A DNA stretch of 64,000 bases from Magnetospirillum sulfuroxidans (GTDB lineage Bacteria > Pseudomonadota > Alphaproteobacteria > Rhodospirillales > Magnetospirillaceae): assembly GCF_018224925.1 (NCBI RefSeq), contig NZ_JAGTUF010000005.1, positions 124,001 to 188,000 of the forward strand, in the 5' to 3' direction. Below the pieces are notes generated by a model, which was given only the letters and a program-made list of their open reading frames with translations, searched no databases and was not told the DNA's origin. The position numbers and the translations under genes are program-made. Positions 1 to 8,506 of this stretch are shown piece after piece (positions within the stretch are counted from its first letter, which is position 1; the number at the start of each line of letters is the position of its first letter).

Positions 1-404
1 AGGACCTGGCCTTCAGTATTGACTTTGTAGACATAACCATTGGCCCCGGCATAGACATACCCCTGACTGGAAGCCACCACCGAGGTCACGGTGTTGAGGG
101 CGTTGGGCAGGGTGATCGGGGTGCTCCACAGACACGTGGTGAAATTACTGATGTTAACGGCTTGAATGTGGCCGTTGCAGCCGAAATAGGCGACCATACG
201 GCCGCTATCATAGGCAATCCGCACCTCGCCCTTGCCGACACCGGTCAGATCGTTTCGGATCGGATCATTCGCCATACCGAAATCGTAAAAGAACGCATAG
301 CCGTTGCAGGTGGCGATCACTTTCGATCCCACGCTCAAGGTGTTGGTGATGCCGTTACCGGCACCGGACATGCTATCGGTCCACACAGGAGCTAAAGTAG
401 CCAT
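1..404 (-). CDS. Beta-propeller-like (PQQ-repeat type) protein, C-terminus beyond window
   Basis: The frame is open from an ATG at 404 to the left edge, giving 134 residues of a longer protein. A strong ribosome binding site (GGAGGGG, 409-415) fixes the start. There is no signal peptide. The sequence carries Gly/Tyr-rich strand repeats, for example QGYVYAGANGYVYKVNT and GRMVAYFGCNGHIQAVNI, of the type seen in PQQ-like or WD-like propellers, where each blade has a GxVYxG-like strand. The function cannot be told from this fragment. It could be a structural or ligand-binding propeller rather than a quinoprotein enzyme. A promoter is likely in the 405-485 gap. Confidence 0.6.
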   Translation of the reverse strand, partial: MATLAPVWTDSMSGAGNGITNTLSVGSKVIATCNGYAFFYDFGMANDPIRNDLTGVGKGEVRIAYDSGRMVAYFGCNGHIQAVNISNFTTCLWSTPITLPNALNTVTSVVASSQGYVYAGANGYVYKVNTEGQV

Positions 405-484
405 AAATCCCCTCCAAAAATCCCGCTTAGGTAGATAGGGATAATCAGGCTATGACCAAAAACACTCAATGCGCGAATTGTGAC

Positions 485-496
485 AACCTTAAGGTT
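485..496. promoter_or_regulatory. Perfect 12-bp palindrome AACCTTAAGGTT, possible operator
   Basis: AACCTTAAGGTT is its own reverse complement. It lies upstream of the gene starting at 404 (minus strand). Ten of its bases recur just upstream of the Rrf2-family regulator gene at 28637-28646. A shared regulator is an inference. Confidence 0.3.
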
Positions 497-506
497 GCGG
501 TGATCA

Positions 507-544
507 GCGGCCCGCCACCACACAATCTCGTGCTGGCGGGCCGC
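507..544. terminator. Hairpin downstream of the copper chaperone gene
   Basis: An 11-bp perfect stem (GCGGCCCGCCA, 507-517, with TGGCGGGCCGC, 534-544) sits just past the stop codon of the minus-strand gene ending at 553. There is no clear T run, so it may terminate poorly or serve as an mRNA 3' end. Confidence 0.55.
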
Positions 545-552
545 AGGGTCGA

Positions 553-1023
553 TCAGTGCTTCATGTGCTGGGAGTGATCCATCGGCGCCATCGGCGCGGT
601 CATCGCCCCGACACTGGCCACCGGCATCTCGACCTTGACGTCGCCAGCCTTTTCAAACGTTAAGGTCAACGTAACCTTATCGCCTTCCTTCAGCGGCGCA
701 GTCAGGTCGATGAACATGACGTGATCGCCGCCAGGCTTGAGTTCCGCCTTGCCGCCGGCCGGAACAGCGATGGAATCGACCTTGCGCATGCGCATGATCT
801 CGCCATCCTTGATGTGGGTGTGCAGTTCGACGGCCTTTGACACGCTGGCCGAGGCGGCGATCAGTTTATCATCCTGCTTGCCCGAATTGGTGATGGTCAG
901 AAAGCCGGCGCCATTGGCGGCCTTGGGCGGAGCGCGGAGAAAGGCGCCGCTGACTTCCAGATCCGCCGCCAGGGCGGGAAAGGCGAACGCCAGGGCAGCA
1001 GCGGTCAACAGGAACTTCTTCAT
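553..1023 (-). CDS. Periplasmic PCu(A)C copper chaperone
   Basis: The 156-residue product starts at MKKFLLTAAALAFAFPALAA, a clear signal peptide, with AAAGGA ahead of the ATG; a longer frame upstream lacks this. The family carries Cu(I) in the periplasm to the CuA site of cytochrome oxidase using an H-M-x10-M-x21-H-x-M arrangement. Matching residues are visible in VELHTHIKDGEIMRMRKV and in LKPGGDHVMFIDL. The C-terminus ends in a Met/His-rich tail (APMDHSQHMKH) that could bind extra copper. It is the last gene of a minus-strand run with a heavy-metal RND pump, which supports a copper role for the operon. Confidence 0.88.
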   Translation of the reverse strand: MKKFLLTAAALAFAFPALAADLEVSGAFLRAPPKAANGAGFLTITNSGKQDDKLIAASASVSKAVELHTHIKDGEIMRMRKVDSIAVPAGGKAELKPGGDHVMFIDLTAPLKEGDKVTLTLTFEKAGDVKVEMPVASVGAMTAPMAPMDHSQHMKH

Positions 1024-1123
1024 GGGAGAATCCTTTATGCGGACAATGACACACCAGCCCAGTGACAACAGGTCACAGGGGTAAAGCGAAGGTTTGGATC
1101 AGGTGGGAAAAGAAATTGGGAAT

Positions 1124-1540
1124 TCAGGCCGCAGGCGGGGCGCGGGCCTGGGCCGTGCGGAACGTTCCATCGGGGACAAACGATCGGGCGTCAATGGGCG
1201 AGCGAACCCGGACCGCGCTCTCGGTGGGGAGAGTGAAGTGTTGGGGCAGTACCGCGCCGTTGGCCAATTGCGCCGACTGACAGATCAGGCAGCAACCGTC
1301 GTCTTGATAAGGAACATCCTCGCCGGGGGGAATGGCGATGCCGATTCCACCCCTGACATGGCAGACATAAACGCCCAGCGGACCGGCAACGCCGAATCCT
1401 GGGCCAGACCCCGATACCAGGGCCAGACCGGGCGTGGTGGCGGTGAACAAAAAGCCCAGCAAAGCCAGCAGCGCGCCCAGGTCGCGGAGCGGGCCGCGTC
1501 CTCTGAACAGGCTTAGAAACTGGTTACGCCAAGGCTTCAC
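1124..1540 (-). CDS. DUF2946-like copper-associated membrane/secreted protein
   Basis: A GTG start at 1540 is chosen because AGGAGG lies 7 bases upstream; the product is 138 residues. It has one N-terminal hydrophobic segment (LGALLALLGFLFTATTPGLA), then a short periplasmic region with CHVRG and CCLIC cysteine motifs and a C-terminal ARAPPAA tail. That layout (one hydrophobic segment, Cys/His motifs, R-x-PP-x-A end) fits DUF2946 proteins, which are often found in copper resistance operons and whose function is not established. The neighbouring cytochrome and PCu(A)C genes support a metal-related role. Confidence 0.6.
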   Translation of the reverse strand: MKPWRNQFLSLFRGRGPLRDLGALLALLGFLFTATTPGLALVSGSGPGFGVAGPLGVYVCHVRGGIGIAIPPGEDVPYQDDGCCLICQSAQLANGAVLPQHFTLPTESAVRVRSPIDARSFVPDGTFRTAQARAPPAA

Positions 1541-1630
1541 GTCACACTCCTCCTGCATGATGAGAATAAGGGGAAGCAGGATCAATGGCTTTGACCATGA
1601 TCAAGACATTGGCTGCTTCCCCGTCCGCCG

Positions 1631-2380
1631 TCAATGCCCAGCATGCCCCCCATGTCCGCCATGATCGGTCATTCCCGGCATCGCCGGCATGGCCGGCATG
1701 GTGGTCGCCGGCATCGAACCGATGCCGTTGGCCGCCTGCATGGCGCGGATATAGGCCAATACGTCCTTTTCCTGGCCCGGTTTGACTCCCTCCGGCTTGG
1801 GCATGTCGCCGAACTTCCACATATGACCGGCGGTGCCGTTGCCGATCACGCTCAGGACTTGATTATCGTCGTGTCCGGCGCCGGCGGCGTACCACGGATG
1901 CAGCAGCGGCGGCCCCTGATCGCTGCCGCGCAGGGATGGCCCGTGACAGGTGGCGCAGACGGTTTGGAACAAACCCTGCCCGGCGCTGGCCTGGGCGTCG
2001 AGCGTCGGCACCACCACCGCATCTTGGGCAAAGCGCACCGACACCGGCTTTCCCGCCGCGTCCAACGACAGCACCGCCACCACCTTATCGGCGGTTTTCA
2101 CCGCCGCTTCGGCGGTCAGCCGCTCGGCCTCGGCCCGCAACGGCAACTCGGTCTTGACGCCGTTGATCAACAGCACCGCCTTGCCGGTGGCCGCCACCGG
2201 CTTGTCCGCATGGTCGCGGACCCAGACCCGGATCCCGCCATCGCGGATGGCCAGTTCCACATGCAGTTCGCCGCTGGCGGCAACCTGACCGCCAAAGAAC
2301 GGAACCGCCGCGCCATGTCCCCAGGCGGGGGCGGCCAAGGCGATCAGGACGGTGGTGGCAAGAACGAAACGGATCTTCAT
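1631..2380 (-). CDS. Secreted c-type cytochrome with N-terminal beta domain
   Basis: The product has 249 residues: a signal peptide (MKIRFVLATTVLIALAAPAWG), a beta-rich domain of about 100 residues, then a mono-haem cytochrome c domain with CATCH (CxxCH) near residue 142 and a distal Met, probably in HMWKFGDMPKP. The C-terminus is a Met/His-rich tail (repeated PAMP, then HGGHGGHAGH), a likely metal-binding segment. Its ATG overlaps the stop of the RND pump gene by 4 bases, so the two are probably translationally coupled. A periplasmic electron transfer role, perhaps copper oxidation-state control, is an inference from context. Confidence 0.8.
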   Translation of the reverse strand: MKIRFVLATTVLIALAAPAWGHGAAVPFFGGQVAASGELHVELAIRDGGIRVWVRDHADKPVAATGKAVLLINGVKTELPLRAEAERLTAEAAVKTADKVVAVLSLDAAGKPVSVRFAQDAVVVPTLDAQASAGQGLFQTVCATCHGPSLRGSDQGPPLLHPWYAAGAGHDDNQVLSVIGNGTAGHMWKFGDMPKPEGVKPGQEKDVLAYIRAMQAANGIGSMPATTMPAMPAMPGMTDHGGHGGHAGH

Positions 2381-5300
2381 TGCTTTTCTCCTTTGACGCC
2401 GTTGGCGCCGAACAACAGAAACAAGACGGGGGTGACGATGGTGTCGAGCAGGGTTGACGACAACAGGCCGCCGAAAATGACCACGGCCACCGGATGCAGG
2501 ATTTCCTTGCCCGGCGCGCCGCTGGCCAGAACCAACGGCAACAGGGCCAAGGCCGCCACCAAGGCGGTCATCAGCACCGGCGCAAGCCGTTCCAGTGAAC
2601 CGCGCACGATCATCTCGGGACCAAAGGCCATGCCTTCGTCACGCATCAGGTGGCGGTAATGGGAAATCTTCATGATGCCGTTGCGGGCGGCAATGCCGGT
2701 AAGAGTGACGAACCCGACCATCGACGCCACCGACAAGGTGCGATCCCCCAGCCACAGCGCCACCACCGCGCCAATCAACGCCATGGGCACATTGGCCATG
2801 ATGATGGCGGCCAGCACCGCCGAGCGGAAATGCACGAACAGCACCAAGAAGATGCCGACCAAGGAGAGCAGCGCCAACAGGCCGATCAGGCGCGCGGCCT
2901 GTTGCTGGCTTTGGAACTGCCCCTCATAGGCGATATAGGCGCCGGGCGGCAGTTTCAGCGCCGCCAATCGGGCTTGCACATCGGCGACCACCGAGCCGAT
3001 GTCGCGGCCATGGGCATTGGCCAAAACGACGATCCGCCGGCGCATGTCATCGCGCTGGACCACGTTGGGGCCGACGCTTTCCACCACCTCGGCCAGCAAG
3101 GCCAACGGCACGGGGCCGGCCGGGGTATCAACCAAGATCTGACGGAAATCGTCGGATTGTGCCCGCCAGTCCTGGGCCAGACGCACGACGACATCAAAGC
3201 TTTGCTGACCGTCGCGGACGCTGGCGACCACCTTGCCGTTCAAGGCCGCTTCCAGGGTTTCGGTCAACCGGTCAAGCGTCAGCCCGTATTTGCGCGCTTC
3301 GCCCCGGTCCAGACGGATCTGCACCTGCGGAATCAGCACCTGCTTTTCCACCTGCAAATCAGCCAGCCCGTCGATTCCGGTCATCAAGGCACGGGCTTGT
3401 TCGGCCAGCCCCCGCAACTGGGCCAGATCGTCGCCATAGATCTTGACGGCAATTTCCGCCCGCACTCCCGACAGCAGATGGTCGAGACGGTGGGAAATGG
3501 GTTGGCCGATATTGACCACGACACCGGGCAACAAAGCCAAATTGGCCCGCAGATCGGCCAAAATCTGGTCACGAGCGCGACCATTATCGCGCAAATCCAC
3601 ATCGATCTCGCTGTAATGGACCCCTTCGGCGTGTTCGTCCAATTCGGCCCGCCCCGTGCGCCGGCCGGTGGACAGGACCTCTGGAACCCGACGGATCAAA
3701 TCCTCGGCGATGGTGCCGATGCGATTGGATTCCGACAGCGACGCACCGGGAGCCAGCAAGACATTGACGGTCACCGTGCCTTCGTTGAAAGCCGGCAGGA
3801 AGGCCCGTCCCATCAACGGCACCGAGGCCGCCGCCGCCATCACCAGCAGCACCGGCACCGCCAGAACAAGGCGCGGATGGGAGAACGACCAGTGCAACAC
3901 GCGCCGATCCCCGCGTTTCAGATGACGCACCAGCCAAGAATCACCATGGCCGACCACCTTGGCCGCCGGCAACAACGTCAAGGCCAAAGCCGGAGTCACG
4001 GTCAGCGAGACCAGCAACGACGCCGCGATCGAGGTCACATAGGCGATCCCCAACGGCGCGAACAGCCGCCCTTCGATGCCCGACAAGGCAAACAGCGGCA
4101 GAAACACCAAGACGACGATGACGGTGGCGTAGACGATGGAATTGCGCACTTCCGACGACGCCCGGAACACGACGTCAAGGGCCGGTCGCGGCTGAGCCAG
4201 GCCGGCATTTTCCCGCAACCGCCGCAAGATGTTTTCCACATCGACGACCGCGTCATCGACCAATTCGCCGATGGCCACCGCCAGACCGCCCAAGGTCATG
4301 GTGTTGATGGACAAGCCCATGAAATGGAACACCAGGATGGTCACCACCATGGAGAGAGGGATGGCGGTCAGGCTGATGAAGGTGGTGCGCATGTTCATCA
4401 AGAAGGCGAACAACACGATGGTCACCAAAATGGCGCCATCGCGCAGGGCTTCCTCGACATTGGCGATGGCGCGCTCGATGAAATCGGCCTGACGGAACAA
4501 GATGCGGTCGGCGGAAATGCCGGGGGGCAGCGATTTCGCCAGTTCCGCCAGCGCCGCTTCGACCTTGCGGGTCAGTTCCACCGTATCGGCCCCTGGCTGC
4601 TTTTGCACCGCCAAGATCACCGCCGGTCGGCCATCGACCGAGGCATCGCCGCGCTTGGTCGCCGCCCCCAACCGCACTTCGGCCACTTGGCCGACAGTGA
4701 TGCTGGCGCCATTTTGCCAGGCGACCACCGTCTCGGCCAGATCGGCCACGTCGGTGGTCTGGCCGAGATTGCGGATCAGATATTCCGATTGCCGCTGTTC
4801 CAAAAAGCCGCCGGTGGTATTGCGGGAAAAACCGGCCAAGGCGGTTTCAAGCTGTTGATAGGTCAGCCCCAGCGCCGCCAGCCGCGATGGCGAGGCCAGC
4901 ACCTGATATTGCTTGACCGCACCGCCGATGGGGATGACTTGGGCGATGCCGGGAATGGACATCAGGCGCTGACGCACCACCCAATCGGCGATGGTGCGCA
5001 CCTCCATGGCGGTGGCGGCGCCATCCTTGGCCTGCATGCCGACCAGCAGAATTTCCCCCATGATCGACGAAATCGGCCCCATGGACGGGGCGATCCCGGC
5101 GGGCAATTGTTCGGCCACGGCGGACAGACGCTCGGACACCAGTTGACGGTTGCGATAGATGTCGCTGCCCCACTGGAATTCCACATAAACGATGGACAGG
5201 CCGACGGCCGAACTGGAGCGCACGCGGGCAACGCCGGGGGCGCCATTCATGGCGGTTTCGATCGGCCGGGTAACCAGGGATTCGGTTTCCTCGGGGGCCA

Positions 5301-5466
5301 GGCCCGCGGCCTCGGTCATGATGGTGACGGTGGGACGGTTGAGATCCGGGAAAACATCCACCGGCAGATGGACGGCGACGTTCAGCCCCCACCCCAGCAA
5401 CAGGACGGCGAAAGCCAGCACCAGCAAGCGCTGGCGCAGGCTGAAGGCGATGATGTGGTCGAACAT
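2377..5466 (-). CDS. Heavy-metal RND efflux pump, CzcA/CusA family
   Basis: At 1029 residues it has the full length of an RND inner-membrane proton antiporter. The N-terminal signature DVFPDLNRPTVTIMTEAAGL is typical of the heavy-metal (HME) branch. The TM4 motif reads GELVDDAVVDVEN, with the acidic residues needed for proton relay. This differs from the motif I associate with classical Cu/Ag CusA proteins, so the copper assignment rests on the neighbours (PCu(A)C, His/Met-rich proteins). The adaptor gene lies 2 bases upstream and the cytochrome gene overlaps downstream. No outer-membrane channel gene is in the operon. Confidence 0.92.
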   Translation of the reverse strand: MFDHIIAFSLRQRLLVLAFAVLLLGWGLNVAVHLPVDVFPDLNRPTVTIMTEAAGLAPEETESLVTRPIETAMNGAPGVARVRSSSAVGLSIVYVEFQWGSDIYRNRQLVSERLSAVAEQLPAGIAPSMGPISSIMGEILLVGMQAKDGAATAMEVRTIADWVVRQRLMSIPGIAQVIPIGGAVKQYQVLASPSRLAALGLTYQQLETALAGFSRNTTGGFLEQRQSEYLIRNLGQTTDVADLAETVVAWQNGASITVGQVAEVRLGAATKRGDASVDGRPAVILAVQKQPGADTVELTRKVEAALAELAKSLPPGISADRILFRQADFIERAIANVEEALRDGAILVTIVLFAFLMNMRTTFISLTAIPLSMVVTILVFHFMGLSINTMTLGGLAVAIGELVDDAVVDVENILRRLRENAGLAQPRPALDVVFRASSEVRNSIVYATVIVVLVFLPLFALSGIEGRLFAPLGIAYVTSIAASLLVSLTVTPALALTLLPAAKVVGHGDSWLVRHLKRGDRRVLHWSFSHPRLVLAVPVLLVMAAAASVPLMGRAFLPAFNEGTVTVNVLLAPGASLSESNRIGTIAEDLIRRVPEVLSTGRRTGRAELDEHAEGVHYSEIDVDLRDNGRARDQILADLRANLALLPGVVVNIGQPISHRLDHLLSGVRAEIAVKIYGDDLAQLRGLAEQARALMTGIDGLADLQVEKQVLIPQVQIRLDRGEARKYGLTLDRLTETLEAALNGKVVASVRDGQQSFDVVVRLAQDWRAQSDDFRQILVDTPAGPVPLALLAEVVESVGPNVVQRDDMRRRIVVLANAHGRDIGSVVADVQARLAALKLPPGAYIAYEGQFQSQQQAARLIGLLALLSLVGIFLVLFVHFRSAVLAAIIMANVPMALIGAVVALWLGDRTLSVASMVGFVTLTGIAARNGIMKISHYRHLMRDEGMAFGPEMIVRGSLERLAPVLMTALVAALALLPLVLASGAPGKEILHPVAVVIFGGLLSSTLLDTIVTPVLFLLFGANGVKGEKQ

Positions 5467-5468
5467 GA

Positions 5469-7091
5469 TCAGCGCGCTCCCCGCAGCTGGTCCATGCCCT
5501 GAACCACCACCTTGTCACCGACGGCGACGCCGTCGATTTCAGCCCAAGCGCCCAGCGACCGCAGCAGCTTGACCGGGCGGATTTCAAAGCTTTCCGGCCC
5601 GGTGCGGAGGAACACCACCTTGGCCCCGCCATGATCGACCACCGCTTGGCGCGGTACCGCCAGCTTCAGCCGCATGGCCCCCACCGACAGGTGAACATCC
5701 ACCGGCATGCCGATGCGCAGGCCCTGGGCCTGCCCGCCGCTGGGGGCGAAAATAGCGTGGATTCCCTGGTCGACCAGATCGACGCGGGGGCTTATGCCCA
5801 ACAAATCCAAGCCATACACCATATCGGGCAACAACCGACTGGTGGCGCTGGCCGCCGTCACCGTATCGGCCAGCGCCAGATCGTGGATAACCGCCTCGAT
5901 GCGCAGACGGGCGGGATCAACGATTTCCACCATTACCTTGTCGGGGGCGATGACCTCGCCCGGCATGACGTGCAAATCGGCGATGACGCCATCCATCGGC
6001 GCGGTAACCAATTCCCGTCCCAAGGCGGTGCCGGCGATCTGCGCCCGTTCACGCCGCATTTGCCCCAGCCGGATGCGGCTGGTTTCCAACGCCTTGGCGG
6101 TCACCACCCCGCCCAGGGCTTCTTGGCGGGCGAGTTCGCGTTCCTGCAATGCGATCTCGCTTTCCATCCGATACAAGGCGCCGCGCTGGCCGCTGCGTTC
6201 CAGCCCGGACAACACCGGTTCCAACACCACCAGCACGTCGCCGCGCTTGACCCTTTGCCCCGGCACCGGTAACGCAAAGGCCGGATCACCGACGACGCGC
6301 CCGGCCTGTGACGGCTGAATGCGGGCGAAGCCCTGGGGATCGGGGATGACCCGGCCGGGGACCCGCACATTGTCCGCCGATTGCCGCGCCGCCACCGGTT
6401 CGGTCAGCACCCCAATCAGGAATTGCGCCGCCTTGGGCACGGTGATGATTTGCCCCGGCGCTGGCGGCACCGGAGCGGCATTGTCGCCACCATGGTCATG
6501 GCCGGAATGGGCCAAGGCCGGCGCCGCCCAGGCCAGCAGCAACAGCACCTGCAAGGCGGTCGCCCCCAGATGGCGCCGTCGCGCCCTTGCGATCATCACC
6601 GCCAAGACCAATACCAGCAGGGCAGCGCCGGCCCAAACCGGCCACGGGATCGGAGCGGCGGCGGCGGCGACTGGCGACGCGGGCGCGGCCGGGCCAATAC
6701 CGCTCAGCAGCAGCAAATCGTCGCGCCCTTGGGCCGAGACCGTCACCATGACGTCAACCGCCGTCAGCGGCTGCCAGTCCAGGCGATACACCCCCGGCTG
6801 CGCCGTCGGTTGCGGCCGCCCCCGCCAGCTGCCGGCCTCGATGGTGATGTCGGCATTGGCGATGGGGGCGTTGCTGTGGCTATCCGCCAGATAAAGCACG
6901 GTGCCGCCGCTTGCGTCCGGCTGCAACACCACCTGGAACAAGTCGGTTTCGCCACCATTGCCGGGCTGAACCACAATGGGGGGCAAGGCCGGCGGGGCGC
7001 CGTGATCTTCGCCGCCATGGGCATAAGCCGGCAGGGCATGGGCCAGGATCACGGCGGCGACAGCCGCCCCGGCCAAAAAGGATCGGAACAT
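5469..7091 (-). CDS. RND periplasmic adaptor with an extra N-terminal membrane domain
   Basis: This 540-residue protein is longer than usual for CusB/CzcB adaptors (about 380-420). Residues 1-25 are a signal peptide. Residues 30-140 form a beta-rich domain (ADSHSNAPIANADITIEAG) resembling FixH/YtkA-like domains. A transmembrane segment follows (WAGAALLVLVLAVMIA, about 160-175), then a second hydrophobic stretch ending APALAHSGHDHGGD that looks like an internal signal sequence. From about residue 215 a standard membrane fusion protein begins, with a lipoyl half-motif, a coiled-coil hairpin and beta-barrel. It probably links the pump to an outer-membrane channel. The double-signal layout suggests an in-frame fusion of two secreted proteins. 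Confidence 0.85.
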   Translation of the reverse strand: MFRSFLAGAAVAAVILAHALPAYAHGGEDHGAPPALPPIVVQPGNGGETDLFQVVLQPDASGGTVLYLADSHSNAPIANADITIEAGSWRGRPQPTAQPGVYRLDWQPLTAVDVMVTVSAQGRDDLLLLSGIGPAAPASPVAAAAAPIPWPVWAGAALLVLVLAVMIARARRRHLGATALQVLLLLAWAAPALAHSGHDHGGDNAAPVPPAPGQIITVPKAAQFLIGVLTEPVAARQSADNVRVPGRVIPDPQGFARIQPSQAGRVVGDPAFALPVPGQRVKRGDVLVVLEPVLSGLERSGQRGALYRMESEIALQERELARQEALGGVVTAKALETSRIRLGQMRRERAQIAGTALGRELVTAPMDGVIADLHVMPGEVIAPDKVMVEIVDPARLRIEAVIHDLALADTVTAASATSRLLPDMVYGLDLLGISPRVDLVDQGIHAIFAPSGGQAQGLRIGMPVDVHLSVGAMRLKLAVPRQAVVDHGGAKVVFLRTGPESFEIRPVKLLRSLGAWAEIDGVAVGDKVVVQGMDQLRGAR

Positions 7092-7166
7092 GGAATTATC
7101 CTGAAATCAGTTATGCCGAACAGCCCCGCGGCAACACTGGCGGCGGGGACCAAGGGATGAACGGAT

Positions 7167-7502
7167 TCAGGCTCTGGGGGGTTCGGAAGGCGGCGGCGAG
7201 CCCAGGCCGGACCACGCCGACAACACCGGCAAACCGGGATGACGGAACGGAACGACGGTAACGCCGAGACTGAGTTCGCCAGACGGCAAAACCGGAACGC
7301 AGCCGGTGAACATGCAGTGACAGCCGCCACCGGCATCAGCCGTCGGCATGGTCACATCACCGGCATCAGCGGCGGCCGAATCATCGGCCGGCTGATTTTG
7401 TTGGACGTGATGATGATTGTGGACGCCGTCATCGGCACGCGCGGTCTCGGCCGTGACCAGCACGGTGAACAAGACCAACATTGCCAACAGCCAGATCCGC
7501 AA
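7167..7502 (-). CDS. Small secreted His-rich protein of the copper operon
   Basis: The frame encodes 111 residues with a hydrophobic N-terminus (MRIWLLAMLVLFTVLVTAETARA) typical of a signal peptide, then HNHHHVQQNQ and a GGCHCMFTGC segment. The start is a TTG preceded by AAAGGA; an internal ATG (residue 8) is possible. The proline-rich end (SEPPRA) resembles that of the DUF2946-like protein at the other end of the operon. It is probably the first gene of the minus-strand metal operon, 75 bases upstream of the adaptor gene. Metal binding is inferred from the His/Cys content; I do not recognise a named family. Confidence 0.55.
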   Translation of the reverse strand: MRIWLLAMLVLFTVLVTAETARADDGVHNHHHVQQNQPADDSAAADAGDVTMPTADAGGGCHCMFTGCVPVLPSGELSLGVTVVPFRHPGLPVLSAWSGLGSPPPSEPPRA

Positions 7503-7587
7503 GGTTCATTGTCCTTTGACGTCCAACCTTCGTAATATGAACACCGCCGATCACAATGGCAATGCTTCTGGACAACGTGGACACATT

Positions 7588-8475
7588 ATGGCCATCACCC
7601 CCACCTTCGCCCTGCCCGCCACCTTTTTGGGCACCAACTGCACCGATCCCGGCCAGCGCTTCCAGATCGCCGGCATTCCCTTTGACCTGGGGGTGACCAA
7701 CCGCAGCGGCGCCCGCCAGGGACCGGCGGCGATCCGCGCCGCCAGCCGGATGTTGGTCGACGGCGACAACCCGGCGACATGGCGCGACCCGGCCCTGGCC
7801 GGCATCGCCGATATCGGCAATTTCGCCCTGGCGCTGGGCGACATCGCCGGCTCGCTGGCCTTGATCGAGACGCAGGCGGCGGCCTGTTCACACCTGATTT
7901 CCCTGGGCGGCGACCACACCATCGCCCTGCCCCTGCTGCGCGCCGTGTCGAAGCGATTGGGCGGACCGCTGGCCCTGGTCCATTTCGATGCCCATGTGGA
8001 TACATGGCCGGACAATTTCGGCCAAAGCATCGCCCATGGCTCGGTGTTCTATCACGCCATCGTCGAAGGACTGGTCGATCCCACCCGCATGGTGCAGATC
8101 GGCATCCGCTCCCCGGTTGCCCGCCCCATCTATGATTGGGGCATCGACCAAGGCATCACCGTGATCTCGGCCGAGGACGTGCATTTATCCACCCCGGCGG
8201 CGGTGGCCGACCGCATCCGCGCCGTCATCGGCGACCACCCGGCCTATCTGTCCTTCGACATCGATGCGCTGGACCCGGCCTTCGCCCCCGGCACCGGCAC
8301 CCCGGAAGTGGGGGGATTGGCCAGTTGGCAGGCCATGGGCATCTTGAAGCGACTGCACGGGCTGGATTGGCGCGGCATGGACGTGGTCGAGGTGCTGCCG
8401 GCCTGCGACGTCGCCGAAATCACCGCCCTGGCGGCGGCGACGGTGGCTTGGCACTATTTGTCAATTGTCACTTGA
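7588..8475 (+). CDS. speB: Agmatinase / ureohydrolase
   Basis: The 295-residue product belongs to the arginase/agmatinase family of binuclear manganese hydrolases. The metal-ligand motifs are all visible: SLGGDHTIALPL, VHFDAHVDTWP and SFDIDALDPAFAPGTGTPE. Agmatinase converts agmatine to putrescine and urea; guanidinobutyrase is the main alternative. I take the ATG at 7588 (weak GTGGA upstream); an ATG at 7537 would add 17 residues without a better site. The next genes (ornithine decarboxylase and homospermidine synthase) make putrescine supply the likely role. Confidence 0.85.
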   Translation: MAITPTFALPATFLGTNCTDPGQRFQIAGIPFDLGVTNRSGARQGPAAIRAASRMLVDGDNPATWRDPALAGIADIGNFALALGDIAGSLALIETQAAACSHLISLGGDHTIALPLLRAVSKRLGGPLALVHFDAHVDTWPDNFGQSIAHGSVFYHAIVEGLVDPTRMVQIGIRSPVARPIYDWGIDQGITVISAEDVHLSTPAAVADRIRAVIGDHPAYLSFDIDALDPAFAPGTGTPEVGGLASWQAMGILKRLHGLDWRGMDVVEVLPACDVAEITALAAATVAWHYLSIVT

Positions 8476-8500
8476 TTGACATAGTCGATACCGTTATAAG
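8472..8500 (+). promoter_or_regulatory. Putative sigma-70 promoter for the decarboxylase leader
   Basis: TTGATT (8472-8477), a 17-base spacer and TATAAG (8495-8500) overlap the last codons of the agmatinase gene. Transcription would start near 8507, giving a leader of about 300 bases before the decarboxylase gene. Confidence 0.45.
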
Positions 8501-8506
8501 CTCGGA

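Noticed and set aside
2650-5502. A 950-codon open frame on the plus strand
   Set aside because: It is the antisense of the RND pump gene. Its product is His/Gln/Gly-rich low-complexity sequence, as expected opposite high-G+C coding DNA, while the pump is a full-length family match.
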